This document shows, piece after piece, positions 33,951 through 43,386 of a stretch of DNA of 64,000 bases (its first letter is position 1; every line of letters starts with the position of its first letter). The position numbers were made by a program, and so were the translations under genes. Below the pieces are notes generated by a model. The model was not told the DNA's origin. It made no database searches and was given only the letters and a program-made list of their open reading frames with translations. This stretch comes from Mesorhizobium sophorae (GTDB taxonomy: Bacteria > Pseudomonadota > Alphaproteobacteria > Rhizobiales > Rhizobiaceae), in contig NZ_NNRI01000013.1 in the NCBI RefSeq assembly GCF_002270415.1, positions 310,001-374,000 on the forward strand, read 5' to 3'.

Positions 33951-34436
33951 ATGGCCTTTGCCGACAGCTATCTGGGACAATTGCGGGCGCTGATCGGGGA
34001 TCGTCTGGTGCTCATGCCGGGCGCTCGCATCGTCATCGAACGCGCCGACGGCAGCATCCTGTTGCAGAAACGAACTGATTTTGGCCTGTGGGGCCTGCCT
34101 GGCGGCAATGCCGAGGAAGGCGAGGGCCTGGAGACCCTCGTGGTCCGGGAGGTACTCGAGGAAACCGGGTTGATCGTCAGCGATGTCGAGCCGTTCGGGT
34201 TCGGCTGTGACCCGCACTATGAAACCTTCCAGTTTCCGAATGGCGATCGCGCCCAGTTTTTCGCGCTGATGTTCTACACGCGCTCCTTTGAAGGTGAGCC
34301 GGCCGTTACCGATGACGAGAGCAGTGCCGTCGGCTGGTTCGCGCCCGACGACTTGCCCGAAATGCTGCCCAATATGGCGCGCAGCATCGAGGCCTATCTC
34401 CGGTTCAAGACCACCGGAATATTCCAGATGATCTGA
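33951..34436 (+). CDS. Nudix hydrolase
   Basis: A 161-residue protein with a complete Nudix box, GGNAEEGEGLETLVVREVLE followed by ETGL, at about residues 51-74, which fits GX5EX7REUXEEXGU. It hydrolyses nucleoside diphosphate-linked compounds with Mg2+. The rest matches the usual alpha/beta/alpha fold, with TDFGLWGLPGG before the box. Substrate unknown. It follows terB in the same direction and is convergent with the ABC transporter operon. Confidence 0.92.
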   Translation: MAFADSYLGQLRALIGDRLVLMPGARIVIERADGSILLQKRTDFGLWGLPGGNAEEGEGLETLVVREVLEETGLIVSDVEPFGFGCDPHYETFQFPNGDRAQFFALMFYTRSFEGEPAVTDDESSAVGWFAPDDLPEMLPNMARSIEAYLRFKTTGIFQMI

Positions 34437-34440
34437 TGGG

Positions 34441-36063
34441 CTAACCCTGTTCCTGCATCCGCCGAGCGATTGCCCGCTGCAGGTTCGGGGCAGCAGTGAC
34501 CAGCACCTTGGCCGCCTCGGATTGCGGGTGATCCAGCACCTCGTTCGTCTTGCCGCGCTCGACGATCTTGCCGTCATGCATGACCAGCACCTCGTCCGTG
34601 ACGGCGCGGGCGACGGACAGGTCGTGTGTGATGAAGAGATAGGCGATGCCGAGTTTTTGGTTGAGCTCGGCGAACAAATCCAGGATCTGGGCGCGGATCG
34701 AGACATCGAGCGCCGAGACCGGCTCGTCGGCGACGACCAGCTTGGGGCGGGTGATGATGGCGCGGGCGATCGAAAGGCGCTGGCGCTGGCCGCCGGAAAA
34801 CTCATGCGGATATTTGTCCATGTCGCGCTGGTCGAGGCCGACTTCATGCAGCGCATGCGCCACCATTTCGTGGCGCTCGGCGCGCGTCGGCTTCTTGTCC
34901 AGAACATGCAGGGGTTCGGCGACCAGTTTTTCAACCTTCTGGCGCGGGTCGAAGGAGCCGTAAGGATCCTGGAAGACAACCTGCATGTCACGCCGGGCCG
35001 GCTTCAGTTCCGCTTCGCTCTTGTCGGTGATGGACTCGCCGCGAAACCGGATCGTGCCCGAGCTTGGTCGGTCGAGCGCCAGGATCATGCGGGCGAGCGT
35101 TGACTTGCCGCAGCCGGAGCGACCAACCAGCGCCACCGATTGGCCTGGCGCCATCGACAGGGATACATCGTCCACGGCACGGATATCAGGCGCACGCCTG
35201 AACAGCGAGGTGCGCCGGCCGGGATAGTCGCGCGTCACGCCCTCGACCTGAAGCAAGAGTTGGCTCGATCCGACGCCATGCGGCCTCGCCCGCGCCGGCA
35301 CATGCATCGAGGCCTGCGCCAGTTGGCGCGTGTAGGGGTGGAGCTGTTCGGACAGCGTGCGCGCCGTGTCGCCGGCCTCCATCACCTCGCCGTGGCGCAG
35401 GATAGTGATGCGGTCGGCCATCTCGGTCACCACCGCAAGATCGTGCGAGATCAACAGCAAGCCCATGCGGCTCTCCGTGACGAGGTCGCGCAGGAGGTCG
35501 AGGATCTGGGCCTGCAGAACAACGTCGAGCGCCGTCGTCGGCTCATCGGCAATCAGCAGCTTCGGCTTCAACGCACAGGCGATGGCGATGACGACGCGCT
35601 GGCGCTGGCCGCCGGACAGTTCGTGTGGATAGCGCGAGAGAGGGAATTTTGCCGAGGGCAGGCCGACGCGGTCGAGCATTTTTCGCGCACGCTCCTCGGC
35701 CTCGGCGCGGCTTGCCCTGGTGTGCCAGCGTATGCCCTCGGCGACCTGTTCGCCGATCGTCTTGACCGGATTGAGCGCCGTCATCGGCTCCTGGAACACA
35801 ATGCCGATGTCGTCACCGCGCAGTGCGCACATCTGGTCCTCGGTTGCCGCAAGGATGTCGATGCCGTCGAACAAGACGCGCCCGGACGCGCGCGCGGCAT
35901 GAGGCAGAAGCTGCATCACCGTCAGCGCCGTCATCGACTTGCCCGAACCGGATTCACCGACCAGTCCCATGACCTCGCCGGGCGCAACGGAAAGCTCCAT
36001 GCCTTTGAGGATCGGCGTGTCGCCTATGGTCAGCGACAGGTTCTCGACCTCGAGCAGGCTCAT
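34441..36063 (-). CDS. Peptide ABC transporter, fused double ATP-binding protein (DppD-DppF type)
   Basis: A 540-residue protein with two complete nucleotide-binding domains. Walker A motifs GESGSGKS (first half) and GRSGCGKS (second half), LSGGQRQR and FSGGQRQR signatures, and Walker B motifs LLIADEPT and LVVADEPV are all present. It combines the functions of DppD and DppF in one chain. I start at ATG 36063, whose upstream gene overlaps by 4 bp. It energises import of oligopeptides or related solutes across the inner membrane. It is the last gene of the five-gene minus-strand set. Confidence 0.94.
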   Translation of the reverse strand: MSLLEVENLSLTIGDTPILKGMELSVAPGEVMGLVGESGSGKSMTALTVMQLLPHAARASGRVLFDGIDILAATEDQMCALRGDDIGIVFQEPMTALNPVKTIGEQVAEGIRWHTRASRAEAEERARKMLDRVGLPSAKFPLSRYPHELSGGQRQRVVIAIACALKPKLLIADEPTTALDVVLQAQILDLLRDLVTESRMGLLLISHDLAVVTEMADRITILRHGEVMEAGDTARTLSEQLHPYTRQLAQASMHVPARARPHGVGSSQLLLQVEGVTRDYPGRRTSLFRRAPDIRAVDDVSLSMAPGQSVALVGRSGCGKSTLARMILALDRPSSGTIRFRGESITDKSEAELKPARRDMQVVFQDPYGSFDPRQKVEKLVAEPLHVLDKKPTRAERHEMVAHALHEVGLDQRDMDKYPHEFSGGQRQRLSIARAIITRPKLVVADEPVSALDVSIRAQILDLFAELNQKLGIAYLFITHDLSVARAVTDEVLVMHDGKIVERGKTNEVLDHPQSEAAKVLVTAAPNLQRAIARRMQEQG

Positions 36064-36929
36064 CGCTGCCGCCGCGATTTCGGGTCGAGGATGTCGGCGA
36101 TGCCATCGCCCAGAAGGTTGAGCCCAAGCACGGTGACGACGATCGCCATGCCGGGAAAGATTGCCATCCACGGCGCCACCACCATGCGGGTCTGCGCGTC
36201 GAACAGCATGCGGCCCCAGCTCGGCATTGGCGGTTGGGCGCCCAGGCCCAGATAGGAAAGCCCGGCTTCGGCCAGGATGCCCAACGCGAACTGGATGGTG
36301 CCTTGCACCAGAAGCAGCGTGGCAATGTTGGGCAGGACATGTTCGATGCTGATCTGCGTGCTGCTCTTGCCGGCGGCGCGCGCGGCAAGGATGAACTCGC
36401 GCGGCCAGATCGCCAGCGCGCCGGCCCTGGCGACACGGGCAAACACCGGAATGTTGAAGATGCCGATGGCGATGATGGCGTTGACGGCGCCCGGTCCGAA
36501 GATGGCGGTGATCATGATGGCCGACAGCAAAGCGGGGAAGGCGAAGACGAGATCGTTCAGCCGCATCAGCGCCTCGTCGACGAGGCTACCGCGCGCCGCG
36601 GCAAAGGCGCCGAGCGGCACGCCGACACCCATGCCGATGCCGACCGCGACCAACGCCACGGCAATCGAATTGCGGGCGCCGACCATGACCATCGACAGGA
36701 TGTCGCGGCCGAAATGATCGGTGCCGAACCAGTGCGCCAGCGAGGGGGCCTGCGTCTTGTCTGATATCACCAGTTTCGTGACGTCGTAGGGTGTCCAGAC
36801 GTAGGAGATGATCGCCATCGCCAGGATCAGCAAGGTGATGACGAAACCGGCAACGAACGCGGTGTTCCTGAAAGCCTTGGCCAGGATGCTGCCGAACGTC
36901 TCCTCGGGGATTTCGATGTGCAGCGTCAT
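36060..36929 (-). CDS. Peptide ABC transporter permease (DppC type)
   Basis: A 289-residue protein. It has an N-terminal helix (about 22-45), then FGTDHFGRDILSMVMVGAR, the usual DppC signature, and the EAA loop RAAGKSSTQISIEHVLPN near 207-224 that contacts the ATPase. About six transmembrane segments. Its start ATG (36929) overlaps the stop of the DppB-type gene by 4 bp and its stop overlaps the ATPase start by 4 bp, so all three are translationally coupled. Confidence 0.93.
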   Translation of the reverse strand: MTLHIEIPEETFGSILAKAFRNTAFVAGFVITLLILAMAIISYVWTPYDVTKLVISDKTQAPSLAHWFGTDHFGRDILSMVMVGARNSIAVALVAVGIGMGVGVPLGAFAAARGSLVDEALMRLNDLVFAFPALLSAIMITAIFGPGAVNAIIAIGIFNIPVFARVARAGALAIWPREFILAARAAGKSSTQISIEHVLPNIATLLLVQGTIQFALGILAEAGLSYLGLGAQPPMPSWGRMLFDAQTRMVVAPWMAIFPGMAIVVTVLGLNLLGDGIADILDPKSRRQR

Positions 36930-37873
36930 TGCCGGCTCCTCAGACGCGGATCGACGACTGCATAGGAAAGGTCGACGAGGAGGTTGACGGCAATGACGGC
37001 GGCGACCAGCAGCATGACGACGCTTTCGACGACGATCAGGTCGCGCTGGGTGATCGCCTGGAATACCAGCCGGCCGAGGCCGGGCAGATAGAAGACATTC
37101 TCGATGATGATGGTGCCGGCAAGCAGGAAGGCGAACTGCAAGCCGAGGATGGTCAGCACCGGGATCATTGCGTTGCGCAGCGCGTGCCGCCACAACACCG
37201 CGCGGTAAGGCAGGCCCTTGGCGCGGGCGGTGCGGATATAGTCCTCGTTCAGCACCTCGATCAGCGCCGAGCGGGTGACGCGCGCCAAGATCGCGGCCTG
37301 CGGCAAGGCAAGTGCCACTGCCGGCAGCAGCAGCGATTTCAGCGCCGGCCAGAGGCCTGCGCCCCAGCCGGGAAAGCCGCCGGCCGGAACCAGCCGCAGC
37401 CAGACGGCGAAGACATAGATCAGCATCAGCGCGAACCAGAAATTGGGGACAGCGACGCCAAGCTGTGCGGCGCCCATCGCCACTGTATCGCCGGCCCGTC
37501 CGCGCCGGCTGGCCGAAAACAGGCCGACCGGAATGGCGATGATGGTGGAGAGCGCCAGCGCAATCAGCGCCAGCGGCAGGGAGACAGCCAGCCGCTCGCG
37601 TACGAGATCGATGACCGGCACCGAATAGGTGTAGGAGCGGCCGAAATCGAGACTGAGCAGGCCGCCGGCCCAATGCAGGTAGCGCCAAGGCAGCGGTGCG
37701 TTGAGCCCCATCTGATTGCGCAACAGCTCGACCTGGTCGGCGCTGGCGTTCATGCCCAACATCAGCCGCGCCGGGTCGCCGGGCAGGATCTCCAACACGG
37801 CGAACACCACGATGGAGGCCAGCACCAGCGTGGCAATGGCGATGGTGAGGCGCTTGAGGAGATAGACGGTCAT
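36926..37873 (-). CDS. Peptide ABC transporter permease (DppB type)
   Basis: A 315-residue protein starting MTVYLLKRLTIAIATLVLAS. Landmarks are LEILPGDPARLMLGMNA at about 27-43, the DYIRTARAKGLPYRAVLWRH EAA loop at about 210-229, and IIIENVFYLPGLGRLVFQA typical of DppB. Six transmembrane helices expected. It forms the channel with the DppC-type partner. A 265-bp spacer holding an inverted repeat separates it from the upstream binding-protein gene. Confidence 0.93.
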   Translation of the reverse strand: MTVYLLKRLTIAIATLVLASIVVFAVLEILPGDPARLMLGMNASADQVELLRNQMGLNAPLPWRYLHWAGGLLSLDFGRSYTYSVPVIDLVRERLAVSLPLALIALALSTIIAIPVGLFSASRRGRAGDTVAMGAAQLGVAVPNFWFALMLIYVFAVWLRLVPAGGFPGWGAGLWPALKSLLLPAVALALPQAAILARVTRSALIEVLNEDYIRTARAKGLPYRAVLWRHALRNAMIPVLTILGLQFAFLLAGTIIIENVFYLPGLGRLVFQAITQRDLIVVESVVMLLVAAVIAVNLLVDLSYAVVDPRLRSRQ

Positions 37874-37919
37874 GAGGCCGCTGCGTTGCCGATGGCAAAG
37901 AGCTGGGAATGGTGTGGCT

Positions 37920-38108
37920 CCGTCCCACCCCACTCAGCCCTGCCGGGCATCTCCCTCGCAAGGGGGGAGATTGCGCTCTCACCGCGGCTTTCGCCAACCA
38001 CCGATGTCGTGCAAATCAATAAGATCGCAAAACGGGAGCCATCGGCCGAACTGCCGATCTCCCCCCTTGCGGGGGAGATGCCCGGCAGGGCAGAGGGGGG
38101 TGGGACGG
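37920..38108. repeat. RIME-like inverted repeat element
   Basis: Two 52-bp arms (37920-37971 and 38057-38108) are inverted copies matching at 49 of 52 positions, separated by 85 bp. Their core is CTGCCGGGCATCTCCC and its complement, the typical sequence of rhizobial RIME/palindromic intergenic elements. It lies between the binding-protein gene and the permease genes of the dpp-like operon, so it may act as a transcript-processing or attenuation hairpin that favours the binding protein. Confidence 0.8.
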
Positions 38109-38138
38109 AACGCAAGTTCCGCAGGAAAGAATGAGTCT

Positions 38139-39617
38139 TCAATCCGACCACTTCACCTTGGTCAGGTCATTGGCCTGGATCGGTGCGTTTTCCCACAGCC
38201 CTTGCAGCTTGGCATCCCAGACGCCGACCTTGGGCAGTTCGAAGAGGAAGCCGACCACGGCATCATCGGCCAGGATCTTCTGCGCCTGTCCGAGCAATTC
38301 CTTGCGCTTGGCCTCGTCGGAGGTGAGGTTCAGGTCGGCAATCACCTTGTCGAAGGCCGGATTTTCGTAGTTGAAGTAATAGTCCTTGCGCGAATAAATA
38401 TCGATGTCGTTGGGCTCGGTGTGCGAGACGATGGTCAGGTCGTAGTCCTTCTTGGTGAACACCTGATCCAGCCACTGCGCCCATTCGACCGGGATGATCT
38501 CGAGATCGATGCCGACGTCGCGAAGTTCCGAGGCGATGATCTCGCCGCCGAGCCGCGCGTAGGAGGGCGGCGGCAATTTCAGCGTCGCCTTGAAACCGTT
38601 CTCCAGTCCCGCTTCCTTCAGCAGTTCCTTGGCCTTGGCGACATCATGCGGATAACGGCCGGTGAGGTCGACATAGTCCTTGTTGGCCGGTGACATGTGC
38701 GAGCCGATCGGCTGGCCGAGGCCGGCCGAGGCGCCGTCGATGATCGCCTTGCGGTCGAGCGCATAGGAGATCGCTTGTCTCACCTGCAATTTATCGAAAG
38801 GCGGCTTCTTGTTGTTGATCGACAGGAGGGTTTCGCCTTCGGTCGCGCCGATCACCACTTTGAAGCGCGGGTCGTCCTTGACCTGCGCGACGCTGTCGGC
38901 ATCGAAGAACGGAAAAGCCTGGATGTCGCCCGACAGCAGCGCCGGTACGTAGGCCGCCGCATCCGGCACGATGCGGAACTCGGCCTTGTCGAGGGACACC
39001 GGCGTGCCCCAGTAATTGTCCGACTTGACCAGCGTGATCGACGACCCCTTGGCCCAGCTCTGGAATTTGAACGGGCCGGTGCCGATCGGCTTCTCCTTGT
39101 TGGTGTCGGCCGATTCAGGCGCCACGATCACCGCGTCGCCCCAGCCCATATTGTAGAGGAAGGAGCCTTGCGGGTTCTTCAGCGTCACCTTGGCCGTTGC
39201 CGGATCCACCACGTCGACCTTGTCGATCGCGGCGAACAGACCCTTCTGCGCATTGACCGAATTGTCGGCGCGGGCGCGGTCGAGCGAGAACTTAACGTCA
39301 CTGGCGTCGAAATCGGTGCCGTCGTGGAATTTGACGCCGGTGTGCAGCTTGAAGGTGTAGACCTTGCCGTCATCGGAAATGGTCCAGCTTTCGGCCAGAT
39401 CCGGCAGCACCTCGCCATTTGGCCCGATGCGGGTCAGGCCCTCGAACACATTGGCGTAGAGAACCTCGTCGATGGCTGCGGCAGCACCGGCGGTCGGATC
39501 GAGATGCGGCGGTTCGAGCGGGATGCCGATGACGAGGTCGGTTCGCGCGGCGAATGCCGACGTGCCAGTGGCCAGCGACAGCACCGCTGCGGCCAGGATG
39601 GTTTTCCACAATCTCAT
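38139..39617 (-). CDS. Peptide ABC transporter substrate-binding protein (DppA type)
   Basis: A 492-residue family 5 binding protein. ATG 39617 follows a GGGGAG site. A signal peptide covers about 1-24 (MRLWKTILAAAVLSLATG, cleavage after AFA). Mature features include PPHLDPTAGAAAAIDEVLYAN, PDLAESWTISDDGKVYTFKL and VKFHDGTDFDASDVKFSLDR, the hallmark of SBP_bac_5. Periplasmic. Ligand could be a peptide, a nickel chelate or a glycan. Linked to an M20 deacylase upstream. Confidence 0.93.
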   Translation of the reverse strand: MRLWKTILAAAVLSLATGTSAFAARTDLVIGIPLEPPHLDPTAGAAAAIDEVLYANVFEGLTRIGPNGEVLPDLAESWTISDDGKVYTFKLHTGVKFHDGTDFDASDVKFSLDRARADNSVNAQKGLFAAIDKVDVVDPATAKVTLKNPQGSFLYNMGWGDAVIVAPESADTNKEKPIGTGPFKFQSWAKGSSITLVKSDNYWGTPVSLDKAEFRIVPDAAAYVPALLSGDIQAFPFFDADSVAQVKDDPRFKVVIGATEGETLLSINNKKPPFDKLQVRQAISYALDRKAIIDGASAGLGQPIGSHMSPANKDYVDLTGRYPHDVAKAKELLKEAGLENGFKATLKLPPPSYARLGGEIIASELRDVGIDLEIIPVEWAQWLDQVFTKKDYDLTIVSHTEPNDIDIYSRKDYYFNYENPAFDKVIADLNLTSDEAKRKELLGQAQKILADDAVVGFLFELPKVGVWDAKLQGLWENAPIQANDLTKVKWSD

Positions 39618-39778
39618 CGTGCAACTCCCCATGCGTTTTCAGACACGTGCTCAAACCCGGGCGATAGAAGCGTGATTTGGCCACGGAGTAAATTGCGTTT
39701 CGTTCTGCCCGGCAGGATGGCTGGGAATGTTTTTGCCGTGACAGCCCTGTCGGCTGGTCGAAGCTTGTTGCGATGCGA

Positions 39779-41059
39779 CTATCCCGTGGCTGTGCCGCGC
39801 AGCAGCACGTTGAGCCCGATCGCCATCACCTTGGCCGCTTCCACCATGTCCGATATCCCGACCCATTCGTCCGGCCGGTGGGCGAGGTCGAGAATGCCCG
39901 GACCGTAGGCGATGCAATCATAGATATGGCCGATGCGGGCAATGTGCTTCTGGTCGTAGGTGCCGGGCGAAATGACATAGTCCGGTTCGCGGTCGAAGAT
40001 CGCCATGATTCCTTGCGCCACCGCCTTGACCACGGGCGCGTCGCGCTCCGTCATCAGCGGCAGCACTTCCATCAGGTCGCGGATCTCGTAGTCGAATTTC
40101 TTCCGCTGGCGCTTCAGCCGGTCGAGAATGCCAGTCACTTCACCTTTGACCGTGTCGAGGTCCTCTTCGAGCAGGAAGCGGCGGTCGATGGTCAGCCGGC
40201 AGGAATCGGGCACATTGGGCGAAGGCAGGCCGGGCCGGAAATCCTCGGTCTGGCCACCGTGGATGGAGTTGATGTTCATGGTCGAGCGCTTGGCGCCTTC
40301 GGGCACCACCGGCATGCGCGTCGTCTTGCGGTCGAGCGCGGGGAACAGTTCATCCTCGAAGGCCTGCAGGACGGCGCCCATATGGCGCACCGCATTGTCG
40401 CCCAGAAACGGCATCGAGCCGTGCGCGATCTCGCCCTTGGTCTCGATCTCGGCCCACCAGACGCCGCGATGACCAAGGCAGATGCGGTCCTTGTTCAGTG
40501 GCTCGGGGATGATGACGTGGTCGACCCTGGGTTTCGAGAAGTAGCCGAGCCTCGCCAGATGGGCGACGCCGCCGAAGCCACCGGATTCCTCGTCGACAGT
40601 GCCCGATATTTCGATGGCGCCTGGAAAGTCGGGAAACACCTCCATGAAGGCTTCCGCTGCAATGACCGAGGCGGCAAGGCCACCCTTCATATCGCAGGCA
40701 CCCCGGCCGTATACCTTGCCGTCGCGGACGACGCCGGCAAAGGGATCGACGCTCCAGCCGTCGCCGGCTTCGACAACGTCGATATGCGAGTTGAAGTGGA
40801 CGCAGGCACCGGGCGACCGTCCGTCGAACCGTGCAACGACATTGACACGCGGGTAGCGATCGGTGTCGCCGGGTGTGCCTTCGGCGCGGATGAATTCGGT
40901 CTCGAAGCCACTCTTCCTCAGTCGCGCACCGAGATATTCGGCGCATGGCCGGTAGGCCTCGCCGGGTGGGTTGATGGTCGGAAATCGGATCAGGTCGGCG
41001 GTCAGCGCGACGACATCGTCGCGCCGGTCATCGATAGCCTTGAGGAGTCGCTCGTTCAT
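39779..41059 (-). CDS. M20-family metallohydrolase (ArgE/DapE-like deacylase)
   Basis: A 426-residue zinc peptidase-fold enzyme. Metal and catalytic residues are visible: H92 and D94 in HFNSHIDVVE, D123 in GACDMKGG, E157-E158 in GTVDEESGG, and further zinc-ligand His in the C-terminal part. Start is ATG 41059. It removes an acyl or amino-acyl group from a small substrate. Position at the head of the peptide transporter operon suggests it processes the imported solute in the cytoplasm. Confidence 0.9.
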   Translation of the reverse strand: MNERLLKAIDDRRDDVVALTADLIRFPTINPPGEAYRPCAEYLGARLRKSGFETEFIRAEGTPGDTDRYPRVNVVARFDGRSPGACVHFNSHIDVVEAGDGWSVDPFAGVVRDGKVYGRGACDMKGGLAASVIAAEAFMEVFPDFPGAIEISGTVDEESGGFGGVAHLARLGYFSKPRVDHVIIPEPLNKDRICLGHRGVWWAEIETKGEIAHGSMPFLGDNAVRHMGAVLQAFEDELFPALDRKTTRMPVVPEGAKRSTMNINSIHGGQTEDFRPGLPSPNVPDSCRLTIDRRFLLEEDLDTVKGEVTGILDRLKRQRKKFDYEIRDLMEVLPLMTERDAPVVKAVAQGIMAIFDREPDYVISPGTYDQKHIARIGHIYDCIAYGPGILDLAHRPDEWVGISDMVEAAKVMAIGLNVLLRGTATG

Positions 41060-41280
41060 GCGACGAGTTGAGCAGCGATATCAGCGGTTTTGCAAGCCCG
41101 ACGGTGAACAGACCGGTGCGGCGTGTCGTTGCGGCAACTATCGCGCGAAATCGTTCAAATTCGCTGCTTTGGATTGGCGAATTGGTCAAGGAGTGTGTGC
41201 TATCGCATCACTTGCCATTAAAAAGATGAAAAACAACGTGATGGCAGGCAAGTAAGGGGCAATCAAAGGGGTTTGATCGC

Positions 41281-41709
41281 ATGAAAAAGACTGTTCTCAT
41301 GGCAGCCGTGTTTGTCGCGATGCTGTTCGGTGCCGCGGGGCAAGGCTGGGCGGCCAGCCTCGTTGCAAACATAGATGTGTCGTCGCAGACGATGACGGTC
41401 AGATACGGCTTTTCGGTTTACCGGTGGAGCGTGTCCACCGCGCGATCCGGCTATTTCACGCCGCGTGGCACCTATCGGCCGCAACGCACGGCACGGATGT
41501 GGTATTCGCGCAAATACCATATGTCGCCAATGCCTTATTCCGTGTTCTTCCATGGCGGCTATGCCATCCATGGAACCGGCGCCGTCAGGCAACTCGGCAG
41601 GCCGGCATCGCATGGCTGCGTGCGGCTGCACACGGCCAACGCCGCGACCTTCTATTCGATGGTGCGGGAAGTGGGTTTCGGCAATACGCGGATCGTCGTG
41701 ACGAACTAG
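41281..41709 (+). CDS. L,D-transpeptidase (YkuD), minimal
   Basis: A 142-residue exported protein. A signal peptide is at about 1-25 (MKKTVLMAAVFVAMLFG..., cleavage after GWA or WAA). The catalytic YkuD motif is HGTGAVRQLGRPASHGCVRL, with nucleophile C113. It is at the short end for the family, with only the catalytic domain and no LysM or PG-binding domain. It would form 3-3 crosslinks in peptidoglycan or attach outer membrane proteins. Not in an operon. Confidence 0.9.
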   Translation: MKKTVLMAAVFVAMLFGAAGQGWAASLVANIDVSSQTMTVRYGFSVYRWSVSTARSGYFTPRGTYRPQRTARMWYSRKYHMSPMPYSVFFHGGYAIHGTGAVRQLGRPASHGCVRLHTANAATFYSMVREVGFGNTRIVVTN

Positions 41710-42020
41710 GGCCGTCGGTCGGGCATCGTCCGCGGCGCAGTCTTGTCTTATGTTAGCCGGTTCAACGTCGGTGGATTGCTGAACCGGTCCAAGTCGGAAC
41801 GCATAACAATCCTGGCATGGTCACTGCCGGCTGCCGGGGCCTCTTTCTAAAGCGGCGCCAATTTTCATTACCATGTGGAAAGCATTGGTATGAGACGTTC
41901 CGCCGGTGGTGGCGGCACCTGGGCGACCAGCTTCTATATGAGATGTCTCTTACTTTTTGCAGGCCGGTCAATCGGTAACCAGAAGTCTCGCCACTGCGCA
42001 CCGATTGTCGGATTTGACGG
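41710..42020. other. Intergenic region without a recognisable gene
   Basis: A spacer of 311 bp between the transpeptidase and the ATP-grasp gene. Short open frames exist on both strands but have poor composition and no ribosome site. The stretch near 41850-41890 (CCAATTTTCATTACCATG) is less GC-rich and could hold the promoter of the downstream gene. I see no repeat or RNA signature. Confidence 0.5.
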
Positions 42021-43229
42021 ATGCTCTCCCAGCCAGAAATGGACGATCGTGTTTCCAGTCGGCCCGCCGGGGTGGTTATTCTTGGTGGGGCGCACGGGAC
42101 GCTGGCGCTGGCCAGGAGCCTTGGCGCGCAGAAAGTGCCGGTCTGGCTGATAAGCGCCGACACGCCTTTGCCCCGCTTTTCGCGTTACGCTCATCGGCAG
42201 ATGACGTGGCCCGGCCCCGAGGATGACGGCGCCGTTGCCTTCCTGCTCGACCTGGCTGCGACCCAGGGATTGGGCGGCTTTCTTCTGGTTCCCGGTGGCG
42301 ACCCTGAAGTTCGCCTGGTGTCGCAAGCCATCGAGCAACTGTCCGATGTATTCGACGTGGTCCTGCCACCATGGCAGCAGCTGAAATGGGTCTGTGAGAA
42401 GCCGCTTCTGTATCGCCGTGCCCGCGAACTGGCGCTCGCCATTCCGCTGACCTACGAGTTGACTTCGGTTGAGCAGGCAGGGGCGGCCGAGCTTCGCTTT
42501 CCCGTCATCCTGAAGCCGAACATGGGCGGGCGCAGCCGTTTCGCCCGTGCAAAGGCCATTCTCGCCAACGACCAGGCGTCGTTCCTGACAGCCTACAAAT
42601 GGGCCGCCGAAGACATTGGTTTTGAGAATGTCGTCGTCCAGGAAATGATACCGGGAGGAGGAGAAAACCAGTTTTCCTACGCGGCGCTTTGGAACCGGGG
42701 CGCACCGGTGGCCGAGTTCACTGCCCGCCGCAGCCGGCAATATCCGGTCGATTTCGGCTATACCAGCACGTTCGTGGAGGTCGTCGACGAGCCGCAGCTG
42801 ATCGACGCCGCGCGCCGGCTTCTTGGATCGATCGGTCACCACGGACTGGTGGAGGTCGAATTCAAGCGCGACCCCCGCGATGGCTCGTTGAAGATACTCG
42901 ATGTCAATCCGCGACCCTGGACATGGTTTGGGCTTGCCGCTGCCGCGGGCGTCGATCTCGGCGCCATGCTTTGGGCGATCAGATCGGGCCGCGAGGTCAG
43001 GGCGGTCTCGGCGCGGCCGAATACATCCTGGATGTACCTGGCTCGGGATATAGTGGCCGTCAGCAAGTTGATCTCAAGTGGCCGGCTGACAAGGCGGGCC
43101 TATTTGCGCTCGTTCGGTTCGGTGCGGGCATGGGCGACATTCACGGCAAGCGACCCGATGCCGGGCCTGATCGACATACCCTTGACCATGTGGAGAGTGC
43201 TGACGAGGCGAATACTTCGTAGGCGGTGA
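42021..43229 (+). CDS. ATP-grasp carboxylate-amine ligase-like protein
   Basis: A 402-residue protein (start 42021 or ATG 42039). The N-terminal pre-ATP-grasp fold contains GVVILGGAHGTLALARSLG at about 17-35. The ATP-grasp domain shows FPVILKPNMGGRSRF (ATP-binding Lys), VVVQEMIPGGGENQ, LVEVEFKRDPRDGSLKILD and the metal-binding EVEF...DVNPRPW. It ligates a carboxylate to an amine or similar nucleophile with ATP. The C-terminal about 80 residues are basic and unusual. First gene of a short cluster with a flavoprotein and a convergent methyltransferase. Confidence 0.82.
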   Translation: MLSQPEMDDRVSSRPAGVVILGGAHGTLALARSLGAQKVPVWLISADTPLPRFSRYAHRQMTWPGPEDDGAVAFLLDLAATQGLGGFLLVPGGDPEVRLVSQAIEQLSDVFDVVLPPWQQLKWVCEKPLLYRRARELALAIPLTYELTSVEQAGAAELRFPVILKPNMGGRSRFARAKAILANDQASFLTAYKWAAEDIGFENVVVQEMIPGGGENQFSYAALWNRGAPVAEFTARRSRQYPVDFGYTSTFVEVVDEPQLIDAARRLLGSIGHHGLVEVEFKRDPRDGSLKILDVNPRPWTWFGLAAAAGVDLGAMLWAIRSGREVRAVSARPNTSWMYLARDIVAVSKLISSGRLTRRAYLRSFGSVRAWATFTASDPMPGLIDIPLTMWRVLTRRILRRR

Positions 43230-43386
43230 AAACATTAACCGACAACGCCAGGTCATCTGTCGGACAGGCGGTAGGATGCGGTTCATTTCCGCATTCTTAA
43301 CCTGGGAATGTTTAGGACGACGGGGTGTCCGACCGGGTTTCAGTCGGGATCAGGCGTCGAGAAAACGGGACCACGAGACCAGTGAC

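Noticed and set aside
41710..42020. Short open frames in the transpeptidase to ATP-grasp spacer
   Set aside because: No ribosome site, unusual residue composition, and overlap with each other in several frames.
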